DNA of 64,000 nt from Fictibacillus aquaticus (GCF_002245695.1 NZ_NOII01000011.1:124001-188000), one strand, 5' to 3'; shown: positions 24,709 to 33,106, numbered from the stretch's first letter. Numbers and translations: made by a program. Notes: generated from the sequence alone by a model not told the origin.

Positions 24709-25353
24709 ATGAAGGTATTATTAGTCGGTGCAAACGGGCAGATCGGCCAGAAACTTACAGAGCTTTTAGGAAAAAGCGATAAGCACAGTGTGAGGGCGAT
24801 GGTGAGAAAGCCTGAACAGGCACAGAATCTTGAAAAGCTGGGTGCAGAAACGGTTAAAGCTGACCTAGAGGGAAGTGTTGAAGAACTTGCGCAAGCCGCA
24901 AAAGGCTGCGACGCAATTGTGTTTACTGCAGGGTCCGGCGGCAGCACAGGTCATGACAAAACATTGCTCATCGATCTGGATGGTGCCGCAAAAATGGTGG
25001 AGGCGGCGCAGCAGGCAGGTATTGACCGTTTTGTTATGGTAAGTGCACTGCAGGCTCATAACAGAGAAAACTGGAACGAGCAATTAAAGCCTTATTATGC
25101 GGCCAAGCATTATGCAGATAAAATTTTGGAGCAAAGCGGATTGACGTATACGATTGTAAGACCAGGAGGTTTGGTGGACGAACCTGGAACCGGCCGAATA
25201 CAAGCTGGACGCGATTTAGAACGTGGAACGATTCCTCGTGAAGATGTAGCGCGCACTGTATATGCTGTTCTAGATGAAAAACAAGCTTTCAACCGAGGAT
25301 TTGATCTTTTATCCGGTGATTCAGCGATTGAAGAAGTTCTCAGCAATCTTTAA
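24709..25353 (+). CDS. yhfK: YhfK-like NAD(P)-binding SDR protein
   Basis: A 214-residue atypical short-chain dehydrogenase. The dinucleotide motif is GANGQIGQKL (residues 7-16), followed by RAMVRKPEQ, which suggests NADP. The segment YYAAKHYADKILEQSGLTYT carries Y-x-x-x-K, and IVRPGGLVDEPGTG follows. B. subtilis YhfK has the same length and pattern. The reaction is not known. A good promoter-proximal site (AAAGGAG) precedes the ATG, and a long hairpin terminator follows. Confidence 0.82.
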   Translation: MKVLLVGANGQIGQKLTELLGKSDKHSVRAMVRKPEQAQNLEKLGAETVKADLEGSVEELAQAAKGCDAIVFTAGSGGSTGHDKTLLIDLDGAAKMVEAAQQAGIDRFVMVSALQAHNRENWNEQLKPYYAAKHYADKILEQSGLTYTIVRPGGLVDEPGTGRIQAGRDLERGTIPREDVARTVYAVLDEKQAFNRGFDLLSGDSAIEEVLSNL

Positions 25354-25359
25354 AAAATA

Positions 25360-25410
25360 AAAAGGATGACATCAACAGGCGGCCGTCCGCTCTCTTGATG
25401 TCATCCTTTT
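25360..25410. terminator. bidirectional terminator after yhfK
   Basis: AAAAGGATGACATCAA and TTGATGTCATCCTTTT are perfect 16-base arms with A and T runs on both sides. Confidence 0.92.
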
Positions 25411-25419
25411 TTACACTTT

Positions 25420-25491
25420 AAGAAAACTAGCGCGCAAAGTATAAGTGCAGCTAAAGCTGACTTAAAGACATTGCGTCAGCCAAGTTTTCTT
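25420..25491. repeat. nested inverted repeat beside the PepSY gene
   Basis: Outer arms AAGAAAACT (25420-25428) and AGTTTTCTT (25483-25491) enclose inner arms GCTGAC (25456-25461) and GTCAGC (25475-25480). The outer right arm reaches the PepSY stop codon. It may be a weak terminator or a small degenerate mobile repeat. Confidence 0.5.
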
Positions 25492-25889
25492 TATGGGCTC
25501 GATAACTCTGAATCATCTCCGCCATTACTATTTTCAGCCACATTGACCACTTTTCCGTCGTTGGCTTTTAAAGTCACTTCCTTAAATGTCTTGCCATCAA
25601 ACACGACAATATCATAAACAATGTTAGATTCGAAATGATCCAGTTCGGTTGTCACGACCTCTACTTCACCCGATACCATTTTGCAGGCAATGTCCTGTGC
25701 TTCCTCTTTGGTCAGCTGAACCTTTTGCTCCCACTCTTTTTGGAAGTCTTCTTCAGGGCTATTGTTCTTGCTTTGCAAGCCAGCAGCCTGTACCAGTTTA
25801 AAAGGAGTATGTGATGATGCTGCAGCTATGCCTGCTCCAGCCACAGCAATGGCCGCAGTGCCAGCAATCCATGCCTTTTTCATCTTCAT
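25491..25889 (-). CDS. secreted PepSY-domain protein
   Basis: A 132-residue protein with an N-terminal signal peptide (KKAWIAGTAAIAVAGAGIAAA) and one PepSY-like domain: LTKEEAQDIACKMVSGEVEVV followed by a beta-hairpin and GKVVNVAEN. PepSY domains are thought to bind or inhibit extracellular peptidases or to act in the envelope. It ends in an acidic GGDDSELSS tail. It stands alone. Confidence 0.78.
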   Translation of the reverse strand: MKMKKAWIAGTAAIAVAGAGIAAASSHTPFKLVQAAGLQSKNNSPEEDFQKEWEQKVQLTKEEAQDIACKMVSGEVEVVTTELDHFESNIVYDIVVFDGKTFKEVTLKANDGKVVNVAENSNGGDDSELSSP

Positions 25890-25999
25890 TCCTTCCCCCC
25901 GTCAAAAGAGACTTAATGGGTTAATTATATCGATATAATATAATAAACATATTTTAGTTACGTTAGAGTTATATGACAAAATGATTGCAAGTTTTCTCA

Positions 26000-26065
26000 G
26001 GGGTACGGTACCTTTTCGAAGAAATTGCGCTGCAGTGGCTTCAATAAGAAAAGGTACCGTCTCCC
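26000..26065. repeat. inverted repeat carrying two GTAC-type motifs
   Basis: ACGGTACCTTTTC (26005-26017) and GAAAAGGTACCGT (26048-26060) are perfect 13-base arms around a 30-base loop that has a further GAAG/CTTC pair. The outer ends read GGGGTACGGTACC and GGTACCGTCTCCC. It lies in the non-coding space between the PepSY and HTH genes and looks like a miniature palindromic element. Confidence 0.7.
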
Positions 26066-26110
26066 ATGAACCTTCATTCAAAAAAAAGACTGAAGCGGTC
26101 TCTTGCAGCT

Positions 26111-26341
26111 TCAGTCTTCATCCTTCGCGTCCCAGTCCTCAGGGATGGGTTCGCTTAAGTATTCTTCTATTTCTTTTTTATACTTCTCTACTTGATCAAG
26201 GTGGCCGTTAAACTGCTCTTTGTTAATTAAATACTGCACTCCATCGTGTATGGCGCGGATTTTTTTCTGCTGAACCTGGCTTTCAATATATGACACCGGC
26301 AGCGAAAGATATTCCGCTGTTTCTTCTATCGTTAAATACAT
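26111..26341 (-). CDS. excisionase-type helix-turn-helix protein
   Basis: A 76-residue protein with an HTH_17 (Xis/MerR-like) motif: MYLTIEETAEYLSLPVSYIE then KIRAIHDGVQYLINKEQF. An acidic C-terminus (EEYLSEPIPEDWDAKDED) follows. Such short proteins are often named excisionase-like but are common chromosomal genes in bacilli with no integrase, as here. AGGAGAG precedes the ATG. Its role is unknown. Confidence 0.72.
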   Translation of the reverse strand: MYLTIEETAEYLSLPVSYIESQVQQKKIRAIHDGVQYLINKEQFNGHLDQVEKYKKEIEEYLSEPIPEDWDAKDED

Positions 26342-26391
26342 CTCTCATCTCTCCTGTTTGCACTTCTGCCTCCACGTTACCGCATTTCGGG

Positions 26392-27333
26392 TCATATCTC
26401 AATGGCAAGCTTACCCGATTTTGCCCGCGATACGCATGCTAGCATAACATTCCCAGCCAATCGTTCTTCTTCTGTGAGGAAAGAATCGCGGTGGTCAACA
26501 TCCCCTGATGCTACACGCAGCTCACACGTCCCGCACCGGCCGACTCGGCATGAGTGCGGCGCTCGAACACCAGCGGCAAGCAGTGCATCAAGCAAGGTTT
26601 TATTTTCGGGCACAGCCAGCTGCCTTCCATCACTTAACTCCACTGCAAAAGGTACGGCGTCCGCACGCTGCTGTGGTGCAAAACGCTCGCTATGAACACT
26701 TTTCATAGGAAATCCAGCAGACAAAGCTGCTTCAGTAAACTCCGTGATAAACGAATCTGGTCCGCAGAAATACACATGAGTTCCTATTCGATGCTCCGAC
26801 AAAACGGCAGGATCGATGCGTCTTCCTTCATTTGAGAAATAAAATTTGGATTCTATAGGATAGTTTTTAACCAGATAATCATAAAACGCACACTGCTCAC
26901 GCGATTTCGCCGCATAATGAAGCTCAAACGGTCTGCCGCTTTCCTTCAGCTCTCTCATCATGGAAAGAAAAGGTGTAATCCCGATTCCAGCCGCATAAAA
27001 GATATGCCGCTTCGCACTGAAACTCAGCTGAAAATAATTTTTCGGAAAGCTGATGTGCAGAATGTCTCCGATCTTCATATCGTTATGCCAAAACCGGGAT
27101 CCGCCTCTTGACTCCTCACTCAGCCGGACGGCGATCTCATATTGTCCCTTTTCATAACGAGTCAGCGAATAATGGCGCTCCAACCCTTTCCCTAAGTACG
27201 TTATGATGTGTGAACCGCCGCTAAATTCCGGCAATGCAAGCCCGCTGCACGAAGCCAGTCTAAACCGCTTAACAGCTGGTGTTTCCTGAATAACCGCCGT
27301 GACTTGGACTTGAATTTTACCGTTCAAAGACAT
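26392..27333 (-). CDS. PDR/VanB-type ferredoxin reductase, likely N-demethylase reductase
   Basis: A 313-residue electron-transfer protein: flavin-binding ferredoxin-reductase domain (residues 10-105, RHYSLTRYE), NAD(P)-binding domain (GIGITPFLSMMREL; YFCGPDSFI), and a C-terminal plant-type 2Fe-2S domain (HSCRVGRCGTCELRV with a later Cys in MLACVSRA). This is the order of phthalate-dioxygenase-type reductases. The start MSLNGKIQVQV at 27333 overlaps the upstream gene by 17 bases and has GGTGAAG before it. It lies in the operon with HODM-alpha-like and DmmA-like genes, where it should deliver electrons to the haem enzyme. Confidence 0.85.
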   Translation of the reverse strand: MSLNGKIQVQVTAVIQETPAVKRFRLASCSGLALPEFSGGSHIITYLGKGLERHYSLTRYEKGQYEIAVRLSEESRGGSRFWHNDMKIGDILHISFPKNYFQLSFSAKRHIFYAAGIGITPFLSMMRELKESGRPFELHYAAKSREQCAFYDYLVKNYPIESKFYFSNEGRRIDPAVLSEHRIGTHVYFCGPDSFITEFTEAALSAGFPMKSVHSERFAPQQRADAVPFAVELSDGRQLAVPENKTLLDALLAAGVRAPHSCRVGRCGTCELRVASGDVDHRDSFLTEEERLAGNVMLACVSRAKSGKLAIEI

Positions 27334-27850
27334 ACACTTCACCATTCTTCGGTTTACCGAATTTCGGTCCTGTAAACCCAAGCTTCATCAGTTCTTTTCT
27401 CATAAACATCATGATGCCGCCGTGCGAGACAATGAGCACATCCTCCTCGCTGTCGAGAATGTTTTCCAATGAACGACGGATCCGCTCTACAACAGCTGTT
27501 CTGCTCTCAGGCTGTGAGGGATGGTTGAAGTACCATGCAAGCCGGATGAACAATAGATGAACGAACAGCGGCAGCTTCATTTTTGCACGGAACAGCGGCG
27601 ACAGCCTTATCTCCCTTAACTCCTCCAATAGAACGACATTATCTCCGAACACCTTGCGCGCTGTGTATTCCGCACGAGTCAAATCGCTTGCAAAGCATCG
27701 TTTCCAATCAATACCCCTCATGTGTACGTCATTTTCAATCACAGCCGACGCATCATATTCGCCTACCCATTTCAGCAGTTCGTCAGATGTGAGCAGCTTG
27801 TTTGGATAGCCCCGCTCCACCTCAAAATGCCTGACCAGTCCAATCTTCAT
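27317..27850 (-). CDS. histidine phosphatase family protein
   Basis: A 177-residue protein of the phosphoglycerate-mutase-like histidine phosphatase superfamily. The catalytic motif is LVRHFEVERG (residues 4-13, RH with the phospho-acceptor His), and the second catalytic His is in VLIVSHGGIM. The start MKIGLVRHFEV at 27850 follows a clear AAGGGGAG site; the longer upstream frame lacks one. It is inserted between the DmmA-like and reductase genes of the demethylase-like operon. Why a phosphatase is there is not clear. Confidence 0.82.
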   Translation of the reverse strand: MKIGLVRHFEVERGYPNKLLTSDELLKWVGEYDASAVIENDVHMRGIDWKRCFASDLTRAEYTARKVFGDNVVLLEELREIRLSPLFRAKMKLPLFVHLLFIRLAWYFNHPSQPESRTAVVERIRRSLENILDSEEDVLIVSHGGIMMFMRKELMKLGFTGPKFGKPKNGEVYVFER

Positions 27851-27866
27851 TCTATCTTCTCCCCTT

Positions 27867-28259
27867 TTACAAAACAGGATAAGCCAAGTATGCATCGTGC
27901 AATGAAGAGTAATGATCAGAAAGCTCGAGCAACAGCCCGCATTCACCGCACTTCACTGTATCTTTACCGACTGCATGACAGCGGCAGCAATAGACATGCT
28001 GCTCCTTCTCGCCGTATCCCATATATTCCGCTTCCTCATCAGAAAATCCGGCATCCTCCGCCCATTTCCTTACCTGAGCAAGCTGCTGCCACGGCAGTGC
28101 CGCGTATAAGTACGTCCCGATTTTCTGGCGCGCCAGCTGATCTGCCAGCTCTTCGTTAAAGCTCAGCATCTCAACCGTCATGCTGTGCCGAAACAACGGC
28201 CGCAGCAGCTCCAGTCCTTTTTCATCAGCGATGATAATATACTTTCGCACCTTCTTCAC
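27867..28259 (-). CDS. DmmA-like zinc-ribbon subunit of dimethylamine monooxygenase
   Basis: A 130-residue protein whose C-terminal half carries a zinc ribbon (YCCRCHAV and VKCGECGLLLELSDHYS). The ending SSLHDAYLAYP and the word WKWAEDAGFS-like recall the DmmA family, a subunit of dimethylamine monooxygenase. The ATG overlaps the stop of the haem-subunit gene by 4 bases. The association with a DUF3445 gene and a PDR-type reductase is the expected gene set. Confidence 0.72.
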   Translation of the reverse strand: MKKVRKYIIIADEKGLELLRPLFRHSMTVEMLSFNEELADQLARQKIGTYLYAALPWQQLAQVRKWAEDAGFSDEEAEYMGYGEKEQHVYCCRCHAVGKDTVKCGECGLLLELSDHYSSLHDAYLAYPVL

Positions 28260-29194
28260 AGCTGCTCCTCCAGATAGGCGAGCACTGCTCCCTTATAACG
28301 GCCGATCCCTTTGTAATCTGTAATATGCGGAGGAAGCTCTTTCAAGATTTCATAAAACTGGCGCTTCCATTCAGGGTTTTCACAGAACCTTTCCAATGAG
28401 ATTACGTAAGTGTGTATTGTAAAAAGGATGCTGTGTGTCTGCGGCAGACGGAATAGCTTCTGCACCTCGATCCGAAGATGGACAAACTCCCCTGCATTAT
28501 CTCTCGTCACCGTTTTCCTAAGCTTCCCCCATTCATCAAACGTTTCAAGGGAGGTATCAAGCCGGTCTCCCGCCATAAGCGACCAGTTCTTACGCTCCCA
28601 CGGCACTCCCGACTCGAGCCGGAGCAGAAATTTTAAAATACGGCTGTCGAGCCCTTCCTCTTTAAACCCTGGAATCGGGTGATGGATCTGACGGAACTTC
28701 ATGCCGAGGTTAAACGCGAGCGACCAGTTGGCCGGGAAACAGAGCTGTCCCGCGTCCAAATACAGGTCGCCGTCCCGCTGCATCATAAGGATGAGGTCCT
28801 CCTGAACATGACGTCCGACGAAATCAAGAGGCTCGTGGTCCAGGCTGGCTGTATCGCCGTATGTAAATGACTGCATTTCATTCAATGTCTTGTTTTGAAA
28901 CGTCCACTCCCTTCCATTTTTCTTCAATGAAAAGGTTTCAGGATACGCTCCCGCAAGCTGCTCCATCACAAGAGCCGCAGCTTCCCATTGCGCTTTTATT
29001 GAATGAGGCAGCGACTGAAAACAGCGCTCAGGATGATCAGACAGCAGCTGCCGTTTCAGCTTTATCTCTTCCACATATCTCGAATTCATCTCCACACTTA
29101 TTGGATTCTCCATAGGCACCGAATTATTTGAGTACCGGTAAACGTCCTCTTTAAACGGATACGGAAACCGTTCCAGCGTCTCAGTCCAGACCAT
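28256..29194 (-). CDS. haem-dependent oxidative N-demethylase alpha-like (DUF3445)
   Basis: The 312-residue product matches DUF3445/HODM-alpha, a PAS-fold haem enzyme that oxidatively demethylates dimethylamine. Recognisable words are FPYPFKEDVYRYS at the N-terminus, LVQEDLILMM-like and LCFPANWSLAFNLGMKF in the middle, and LRIEVQKLFRLPQTHSILFTIHTYV near the C-terminus. The LCFPANW block is strongly conserved in the family. GGGGGG stands 5 bases before the ATG. It is first in an operon with the DmmA-like, phosphatase and reductase genes. The true substrate in this host is inferred only. Confidence 0.82.
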   Translation of the reverse strand: MVWTETLERFPYPFKEDVYRYSNNSVPMENPISVEMNSRYVEEIKLKRQLLSDHPERCFQSLPHSIKAQWEAAALVMEQLAGAYPETFSLKKNGREWTFQNKTLNEMQSFTYGDTASLDHEPLDFVGRHVQEDLILMMQRDGDLYLDAGQLCFPANWSLAFNLGMKFRQIHHPIPGFKEEGLDSRILKFLLRLESGVPWERKNWSLMAGDRLDTSLETFDEWGKLRKTVTRDNAGEFVHLRIEVQKLFRLPQTHSILFTIHTYVISLERFCENPEWKRQFYEILKELPPHITDYKGIGRYKGAVLAYLEEQL

Positions 29195-29320
29195 ACTAGC
29201 CCCCCTTTAAACAGACTGAATATTCTTATTATTTATTGTAAAGATTTAAACACTCTATGTCATCTCTTGAATAAAGGAATCCTTCCCTTTTTATGGAATA
29301 AAAGGATTGAGGTGATTAAT

Positions 29321-30133
29321 ATGACGGTACTAAATACTGTTTTGCTAAAGGAAAAATTAGAGAATTTAGATGTTAAAAATATAGAACAGGACGAAGCTTT
29401 TCAGCTGGCGCTGGAAATGATGAACCACATCGGCGACACGGATCCTGTATTACGCGATAAACTCATTTATTCTACGATGTTTAAAATGATACGCGGCAAA
29501 ATGTTTACAGAGAATCAATTAGAACAACTCTTGCTCTTAAGCGTTGATGAATCGCATCTTTTTAATGGATTAGGTGAGGAGGGTATGGATTCCGTTTTCA
29601 CACGTACATTTTCTGTTTTGATTACCGCGTTAGCAGTGAGCATACATAATGAACATCCCTTCTTATCAGAAACTGTGTTTCATAACGTAAAAGAGAAAGT
29701 TCTAAGCTATGCGCGGGGCGAAAACGATATACGGGGATATGTAGACGAAAAAGGGTGGGCACATTCAGTGGCACATATGGCGGACTGCTTGGATGAGCTG
29801 GCTATTAATCATGCGACAACAAAAGCAGACTTGACTGACATTCTGCATATCGCCCAGCTGAAGCTGATGGAACCGCGAAAGGTGTTTGATACAGAAGAGG
29901 ACGAGCGTATGGTGACAGCTGTATGCGCTGTAATGAAACGCGGCCTTCATACACGCGAAGAGCTTCTAACATGGCTTGAAAGCTGGAGCGACTATAAGAA
30001 AACAGAAGACTACAATCAAAACTACACACTAAAAATTAATACGAAGCATTTTTTGCGCAGTCTGTATTTCAGGCTTGATGGAACATACGCTGTTGAGCGG
30101 GAGGATATTGAAAAGGTGTTGAAACTGCTGTAA
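29321..30133 (+). CDS. DUF2785 family protein
   Basis: A 270-residue, largely helical protein of the DUF2785 family, with the conserved word RGYVDEKGWAHSVAHMADCLDEL. The start MTVLNTVLLKEKL at 29321 is chosen because GAGGTGATTAAT precedes it; the frame opens 18 codons earlier without a site. The function is unknown. It lies 12 bases before the next hydrolase gene, so the two form an operon. Confidence 0.85.
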   Translation: MTVLNTVLLKEKLENLDVKNIEQDEAFQLALEMMNHIGDTDPVLRDKLIYSTMFKMIRGKMFTENQLEQLLLLSVDESHLFNGLGEEGMDSVFTRTFSVLITALAVSIHNEHPFLSETVFHNVKEKVLSYARGENDIRGYVDEKGWAHSVAHMADCLDELAINHATTKADLTDILHIAQLKLMEPRKVFDTEEDERMVTAVCAVMKRGLHTREELLTWLESWSDYKKTEDYNQNYTLKINTKHFLRSLYFRLDGTYAVEREDIEKVLKLL

Positions 30134-30145
30134 GGAGAGAACGAA

Positions 30146-30973
30146 ATGGAGTTTTCAATTGGAAACGATACGCTTTATTACGAAATGGAGGGTCATGGCC
30201 ACCCTTTAATTATCCTTCATTCCATGGGCACGGATCACCGGTCCATGAGAGCTTGGATTGAGCCAATTTTCGAGCCGAGCGAGGATGTTCAGCGGATTTA
30301 TGTGGACATTCCAGCGCACGGACGCAGCGTGTGTTCGGACGTTCGGTCAACGGAGGATATGGTCAGGCTGCTGCGGGAATTTGTAGAAACGGCAATTCCT
30401 GATGGGCAATTCTCTTTAGTCGGACACTCGTATGGAGGATATATCGCGCAAGGAATTTTTAACGAGCTTGCTCACCGTGTAAGAGGAATTTGCCTGCTCG
30501 CTTCTGCACTCCATAAAAAAGAACGCACACTGCCTGAGAAGGTTGTCCGCGAAAGAGATGAAGCTGCTTTACGTGCTGTTGATCAGGAAATAAGACAGGC
30601 ATTCGAGACTCTTCTTGTGTATCAAAACTATAACAACCTTGTAGCGTTTATTGATGAATTGCAGCCGGGCAGGATGCTAGCCGACCGCACCTTCCTCTTA
30701 TCAAACTGGAGAGAAAACGGCTATTTCCTGCCTGAAGATCCGCTCAGTGCTGAAACATATAGCCAGCAAGCCTTGATCATTGCAGGCAAGCAGGACGCTA
30801 TTACGGGTTACAAAGATTATTATCCTTTAGCTGAGAAATTCCCGAACAGCACACTCGCCGTCCTTAATGAGGCTGGACATTTAATGACGGTTGAAAAACG
30901 CCGCATCGTGCAAACACTGTTTAGAGATTGGCTTGAAAGCTGTGCAAGAGTCACTTTGAGTGGTACTAAATAA
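30146..30973 (+). CDS. alpha/beta hydrolase
   Basis: A 275-residue alpha/beta hydrolase. The oxyanion word is LHSMGTDHRSM, the nucleophile elbow GHSYGGYIAQG (about residue 94), the acid candidate is in AGKQDAITGY and the catalytic His in NEAGHLMTVEKR. AAGGAGAG precedes the ATG. It follows the DUF2785 gene by 12 bases. The substrate is not known. Confidence 0.87.
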   Translation: MEFSIGNDTLYYEMEGHGHPLIILHSMGTDHRSMRAWIEPIFEPSEDVQRIYVDIPAHGRSVCSDVRSTEDMVRLLREFVETAIPDGQFSLVGHSYGGYIAQGIFNELAHRVRGICLLASALHKKERTLPEKVVRERDEAALRAVDQEIRQAFETLLVYQNYNNLVAFIDELQPGRMLADRTFLLSNWRENGYFLPEDPLSAETYSQQALIIAGKQDAITGYKDYYPLAEKFPNSTLAVLNEAGHLMTVEKRRIVQTLFRDWLESCARVTLSGTK

Positions 30974-30978
30974 TATGA

Positions 30979-31002
30979 AGCCTGGCTTATAGCCGGGTTT
31001 TT
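30979..31002 (+). terminator. intrinsic terminator of the hydrolase gene
   Basis: CCTGGC (30981-30986) and GCCGGG pair around a short loop, followed by five T. Confidence 0.8.
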
Positions 31003-31414
31003 ATTCTGGTGTTATATAATCGCAAAGCTCGATAATCGTGCCCTGCGTATGCACGGGGTTAATATAAATCAGCCTTCTGCCGTACGGATTAATTCTGTAC
31101 GTGTCTTTTAGGAAAGTCAGTCCGCGCGCTTCAAACTCCTCGATCGCCACATGCAGATCGTCCACCCGATACGCAAGGTGATGCACGCCTTTTCCCTTTT
31201 GACGGATGAAGCGCTCGACCGGAGACGTTTTGCTCGTTGGCTCCAGCAGTTCAATCACTTGATTTTCAAGCTGTATCACCGCGATATGCGTCTCGACTCC
31301 TGGCTTCTCACTCGTATATCGCTCAGTCAGCTTGCCGCCAAGTACATTTGTGTAAAATTCAATTGCTTCATCTATACGTCTTACGGCAATACCTGTATGG
31401 TCCAGTTTCATCAT
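31001..31414 (-). CDS. mce: methylmalonyl-CoA epimerase-like VOC protein
   Basis: A 137-residue vicinal-oxygen-chelate protein. It keeps the four metal-ligand positions of methylmalonyl-CoA epimerase: His in KLDHTGIAV, Gln in VIQLENQ, His in VHHLAYRVDD and Glu in GTIIELCDY. It should interconvert the 2R and 2S forms of methylmalonyl-CoA. The usual mutase genes are not next to it. The ATG at 31414 has AGAGGTG close upstream; the next ATG (31411) is also possible. Confidence 0.78.
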   Translation of the reverse strand: MMKLDHTGIAVRRIDEAIEFYTNVLGGKLTERYTSEKPGVETHIAVIQLENQVIELLEPTSKTSPVERFIRQKGKGVHHLAYRVDDLHVAIEEFEARGLTFLKDTYRINPYGRRLIYINPVHTQGTIIELCDYITPE

Positions 31415-31520
31415 GTACACCTCTTTTAATCTCAGATCAATTTACTAGTTCATTGATTAAACCATAGCATAAGCTTGTCATTTAATCCCGTAATCTCATA
31501 ATAGCCCCTCTATAAACATA

Positions 31521-31549
31521 GAAAAAGGAAGGCATGTAAGCCCTCCTTT
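31521..31549 (-). terminator. terminator of the YiaA-like gene
   Basis: On the minus strand AAGGAGGGC and GCCTTCCTT pair imperfectly around a 6-base loop, with a TTTTTC run after. Confidence 0.72.
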
Positions 31550-31554
31550 ATACG

Positions 31555-31809
31555 CTATTCCGCTTTATTCATTCTTCTCTCTTGCTCAGCAATAATCTCG
31601 TTATCTTCCGCATTATCGCGTGTCACCTTCTGAGTGAGGATCGCTCCAACCGCTACAAGTATCATGACTGCAATATAGTAGCCTTTTTCGTTCAGCTGCA
31701 GGCTGTCTGCGTTATATAGCCCGATACAGAACAAAAAGACTCCTGCGAAAAAAGTGAAATACGCCAATACGGTAAATGCCTGCGTGTTTCTTCTTCTGTA
31801 CTTTTGCAT
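31555..31809 (-). CDS. YiaA/YiaB-family two-helix membrane protein
   Basis: An 84-residue membrane protein with two hydrophobic helices (FTVLAYFTFFAGVFLFCIGLY and YYIAVMILVAVGAILTQ) joined by a short loop, the YiaA/B two-helix pattern. The start MQKYRRRNTQ at 31809 follows AAGGAGG at 7 bases; the longer frame is untranslated leader. The function is unknown. Confidence 0.82.
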   Translation of the reverse strand: MQKYRRRNTQAFTVLAYFTFFAGVFLFCIGLYNADSLQLNEKGYYIAVMILVAVGAILTQKVTRDNAEDNEIIAEQERRMNKAE

Positions 31810-31977
31810 ATGTAAATCCTCCTTAGCCATTTCTATTTTTAATAATAAGTGCAATCGCTAAGTTAATTATATTCAATTATAGAATTTATTTCCTTATTTT
31901 TCTTTTTAAGATGTGTACCGTCCTTCTTAAATGGATTTTTTGCTTCAAATGTCCATTTGCGGTACCGTACCCCCAAA

Positions 31978-32460
31978 TTATTGCTCCGTGAGATGCTGCT
32001 CCTGAAGCAGCTCCATGCTTCCGCTTTTGCCCTCGGCATAAGCTTTGATGTGATCTTTAATGTTTGGGTACAGCACGATATTATCCAGCTCGTCCAAGTG
32101 AACCCACCTTACTCCAACCTGATCCTCATCCGGCACCTCTGGCATTCGCGGTTCAGATCCTTCTTTTATTGCACACTCAAACATTAGACTGATGCCGTGG
32201 TGACCCGCAACTGCTTTACGGCCAGCTACAAGATGCGGGGCTGTTTCATAAACAAACGCCAGCTTTCCAACCTCTACGTCGACACCTGCTTCTTCCATCG
32301 CTTCACGCCGGACCGCTTCAATGACTGACTCTCCCGGCTCTACTCCGCCTGCTGGAAGGTTGTAATGCAGCCCATTTCTCTTAGAATCAAACTCTACTAG
32401 CAATACCGCATTTTCCTTAATAATAAGCGCACAAGCTCTGACACGTATGTGAAAATTCAT
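31978..32460 (-). CDS. Nudix hydrolase
   Basis: A 160-residue Nudix protein. The full box is present: GGVEPGESVIEAVRREAMEE then AG (residues 39-60). The start MNFHIRVRACALII at 32460 follows a GGGGGT site; an earlier ATG abuts AAAGG and is unlikely. It should hydrolyse a nucleoside diphosphate derivative; the specificity is unknown. A GTAC-type motif (GGTACCGTACCCC) lies right after the stop codon. Confidence 0.88.
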   Translation of the reverse strand: MNFHIRVRACALIIKENAVLLVEFDSKRNGLHYNLPAGGVEPGESVIEAVRREAMEEAGVDVEVGKLAFVYETAPHLVAGRKAVAGHHGISLMFECAIKEGSEPRMPEVPDEDQVGVRWVHLDELDNIVLYPNIKDHIKAYAEGKSGSMELLQEQHLTEQ

Positions 32461-32530
32461 CAGAAATACCCCCATCCTTTTATAGCAGCTTTCTGATTAT
32501 ATGTATTTTTATCCCAAAACACAATGAAAA

Positions 32531-33106
32531 CTATCCTTTTTTAAACCTTCCGAAGAAAAGTACACCTATAACGGCAATCCCTGATAAATACAGCCACCAA
32601 TGTCCGCTGCCATCATCACCAGCAGTATCATTATCCTCATCAGCAAGATCAACTGGCTTGTCGCTTTTTTTGCTTAGCACTTCCTTATATAGCTCTGAAT
32701 CTACTCCGTCTCTTACTCTAACCTCTCCGTTTTCAAGTTCTATCATTCCGTTTGGCCCGCCAACCGGCACAAGAAAGTCCGCTTCTCCATCCTCTAAAAA
32801 AAGCAGGTATTCGCCGCCGTTTTCCTGAAACTCTTCAACAATTCCAAGATCATATTGATCTATTCCGACAACCATAGGGTTCATTACTTCACCTTTATAA
32901 ACCTTCGAGGTTTTGAAGGGATAACCCGCATAAACACTATCGTGCTCAGCATTGGCCGATATGTCATACGTCCCGACAACAATTACATCCGCTCTCTCTA
33001 TCACCTTTTTTGGATTCAGCTCAACCCACTTTGTCGCTGAAGCATCACGATATCCCCATAAAAGAAAAACTAAAGTTACCGCAAATATAGAACATGCCTT
33101 TTTCAT
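32531..33106 (-). CDS. exported membrane-anchored protein of unknown function
   Basis: A 191-residue protein with a signal peptide (MKKACSIFAVTLVFLLWGY) and a C-terminal membrane helix (WWLYLSGIAVIGVLFFGRF) followed by a KKG tail. The domain between looks beta-rich (VIVVGTYDIS, FKTSKVYKGEV, EYLLFLEDGEADFLVPVGG), a pattern shared by many small exported Bacillus proteins. The start at 33106 has GGGGG close upstream. I do not recognise a named family. Confidence 0.75.
   Translation of the reverse strand: MKKACSIFAVTLVFLLWGYRDASATKWVELNPKKVIERADVIVVGTYDISANAEHDSVYAGYPFKTSKVYKGEVMNPMVVGIDQYDLGIVEEFQENGGEYLLFLEDGEADFLVPVGGPNGMIELENGEVRVRDGVDSELYKEVLSKKSDKPVDLADEDNDTAGDDGSGHWWLYLSGIAVIGVLFFGRFKKG

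Noticed and set aside
25981-26211. 76-codon plus-strand frame over the GTAC hairpin
   Set aside because: It has no ribosome site, runs through a perfect inverted repeat and is antisense to the HTH gene at its end.
26111-26341. Prophage or integrative element marked by the excisionase-like gene
   Set aside because: No integrase, attachment repeats or phage genes are near; such HTH proteins are ordinary chromosomal genes in bacilli.
27912-28159. Plus-strand frames over the DmmA-like gene
   Set aside because: Antisense to a gene with a clear zinc ribbon and operon context.
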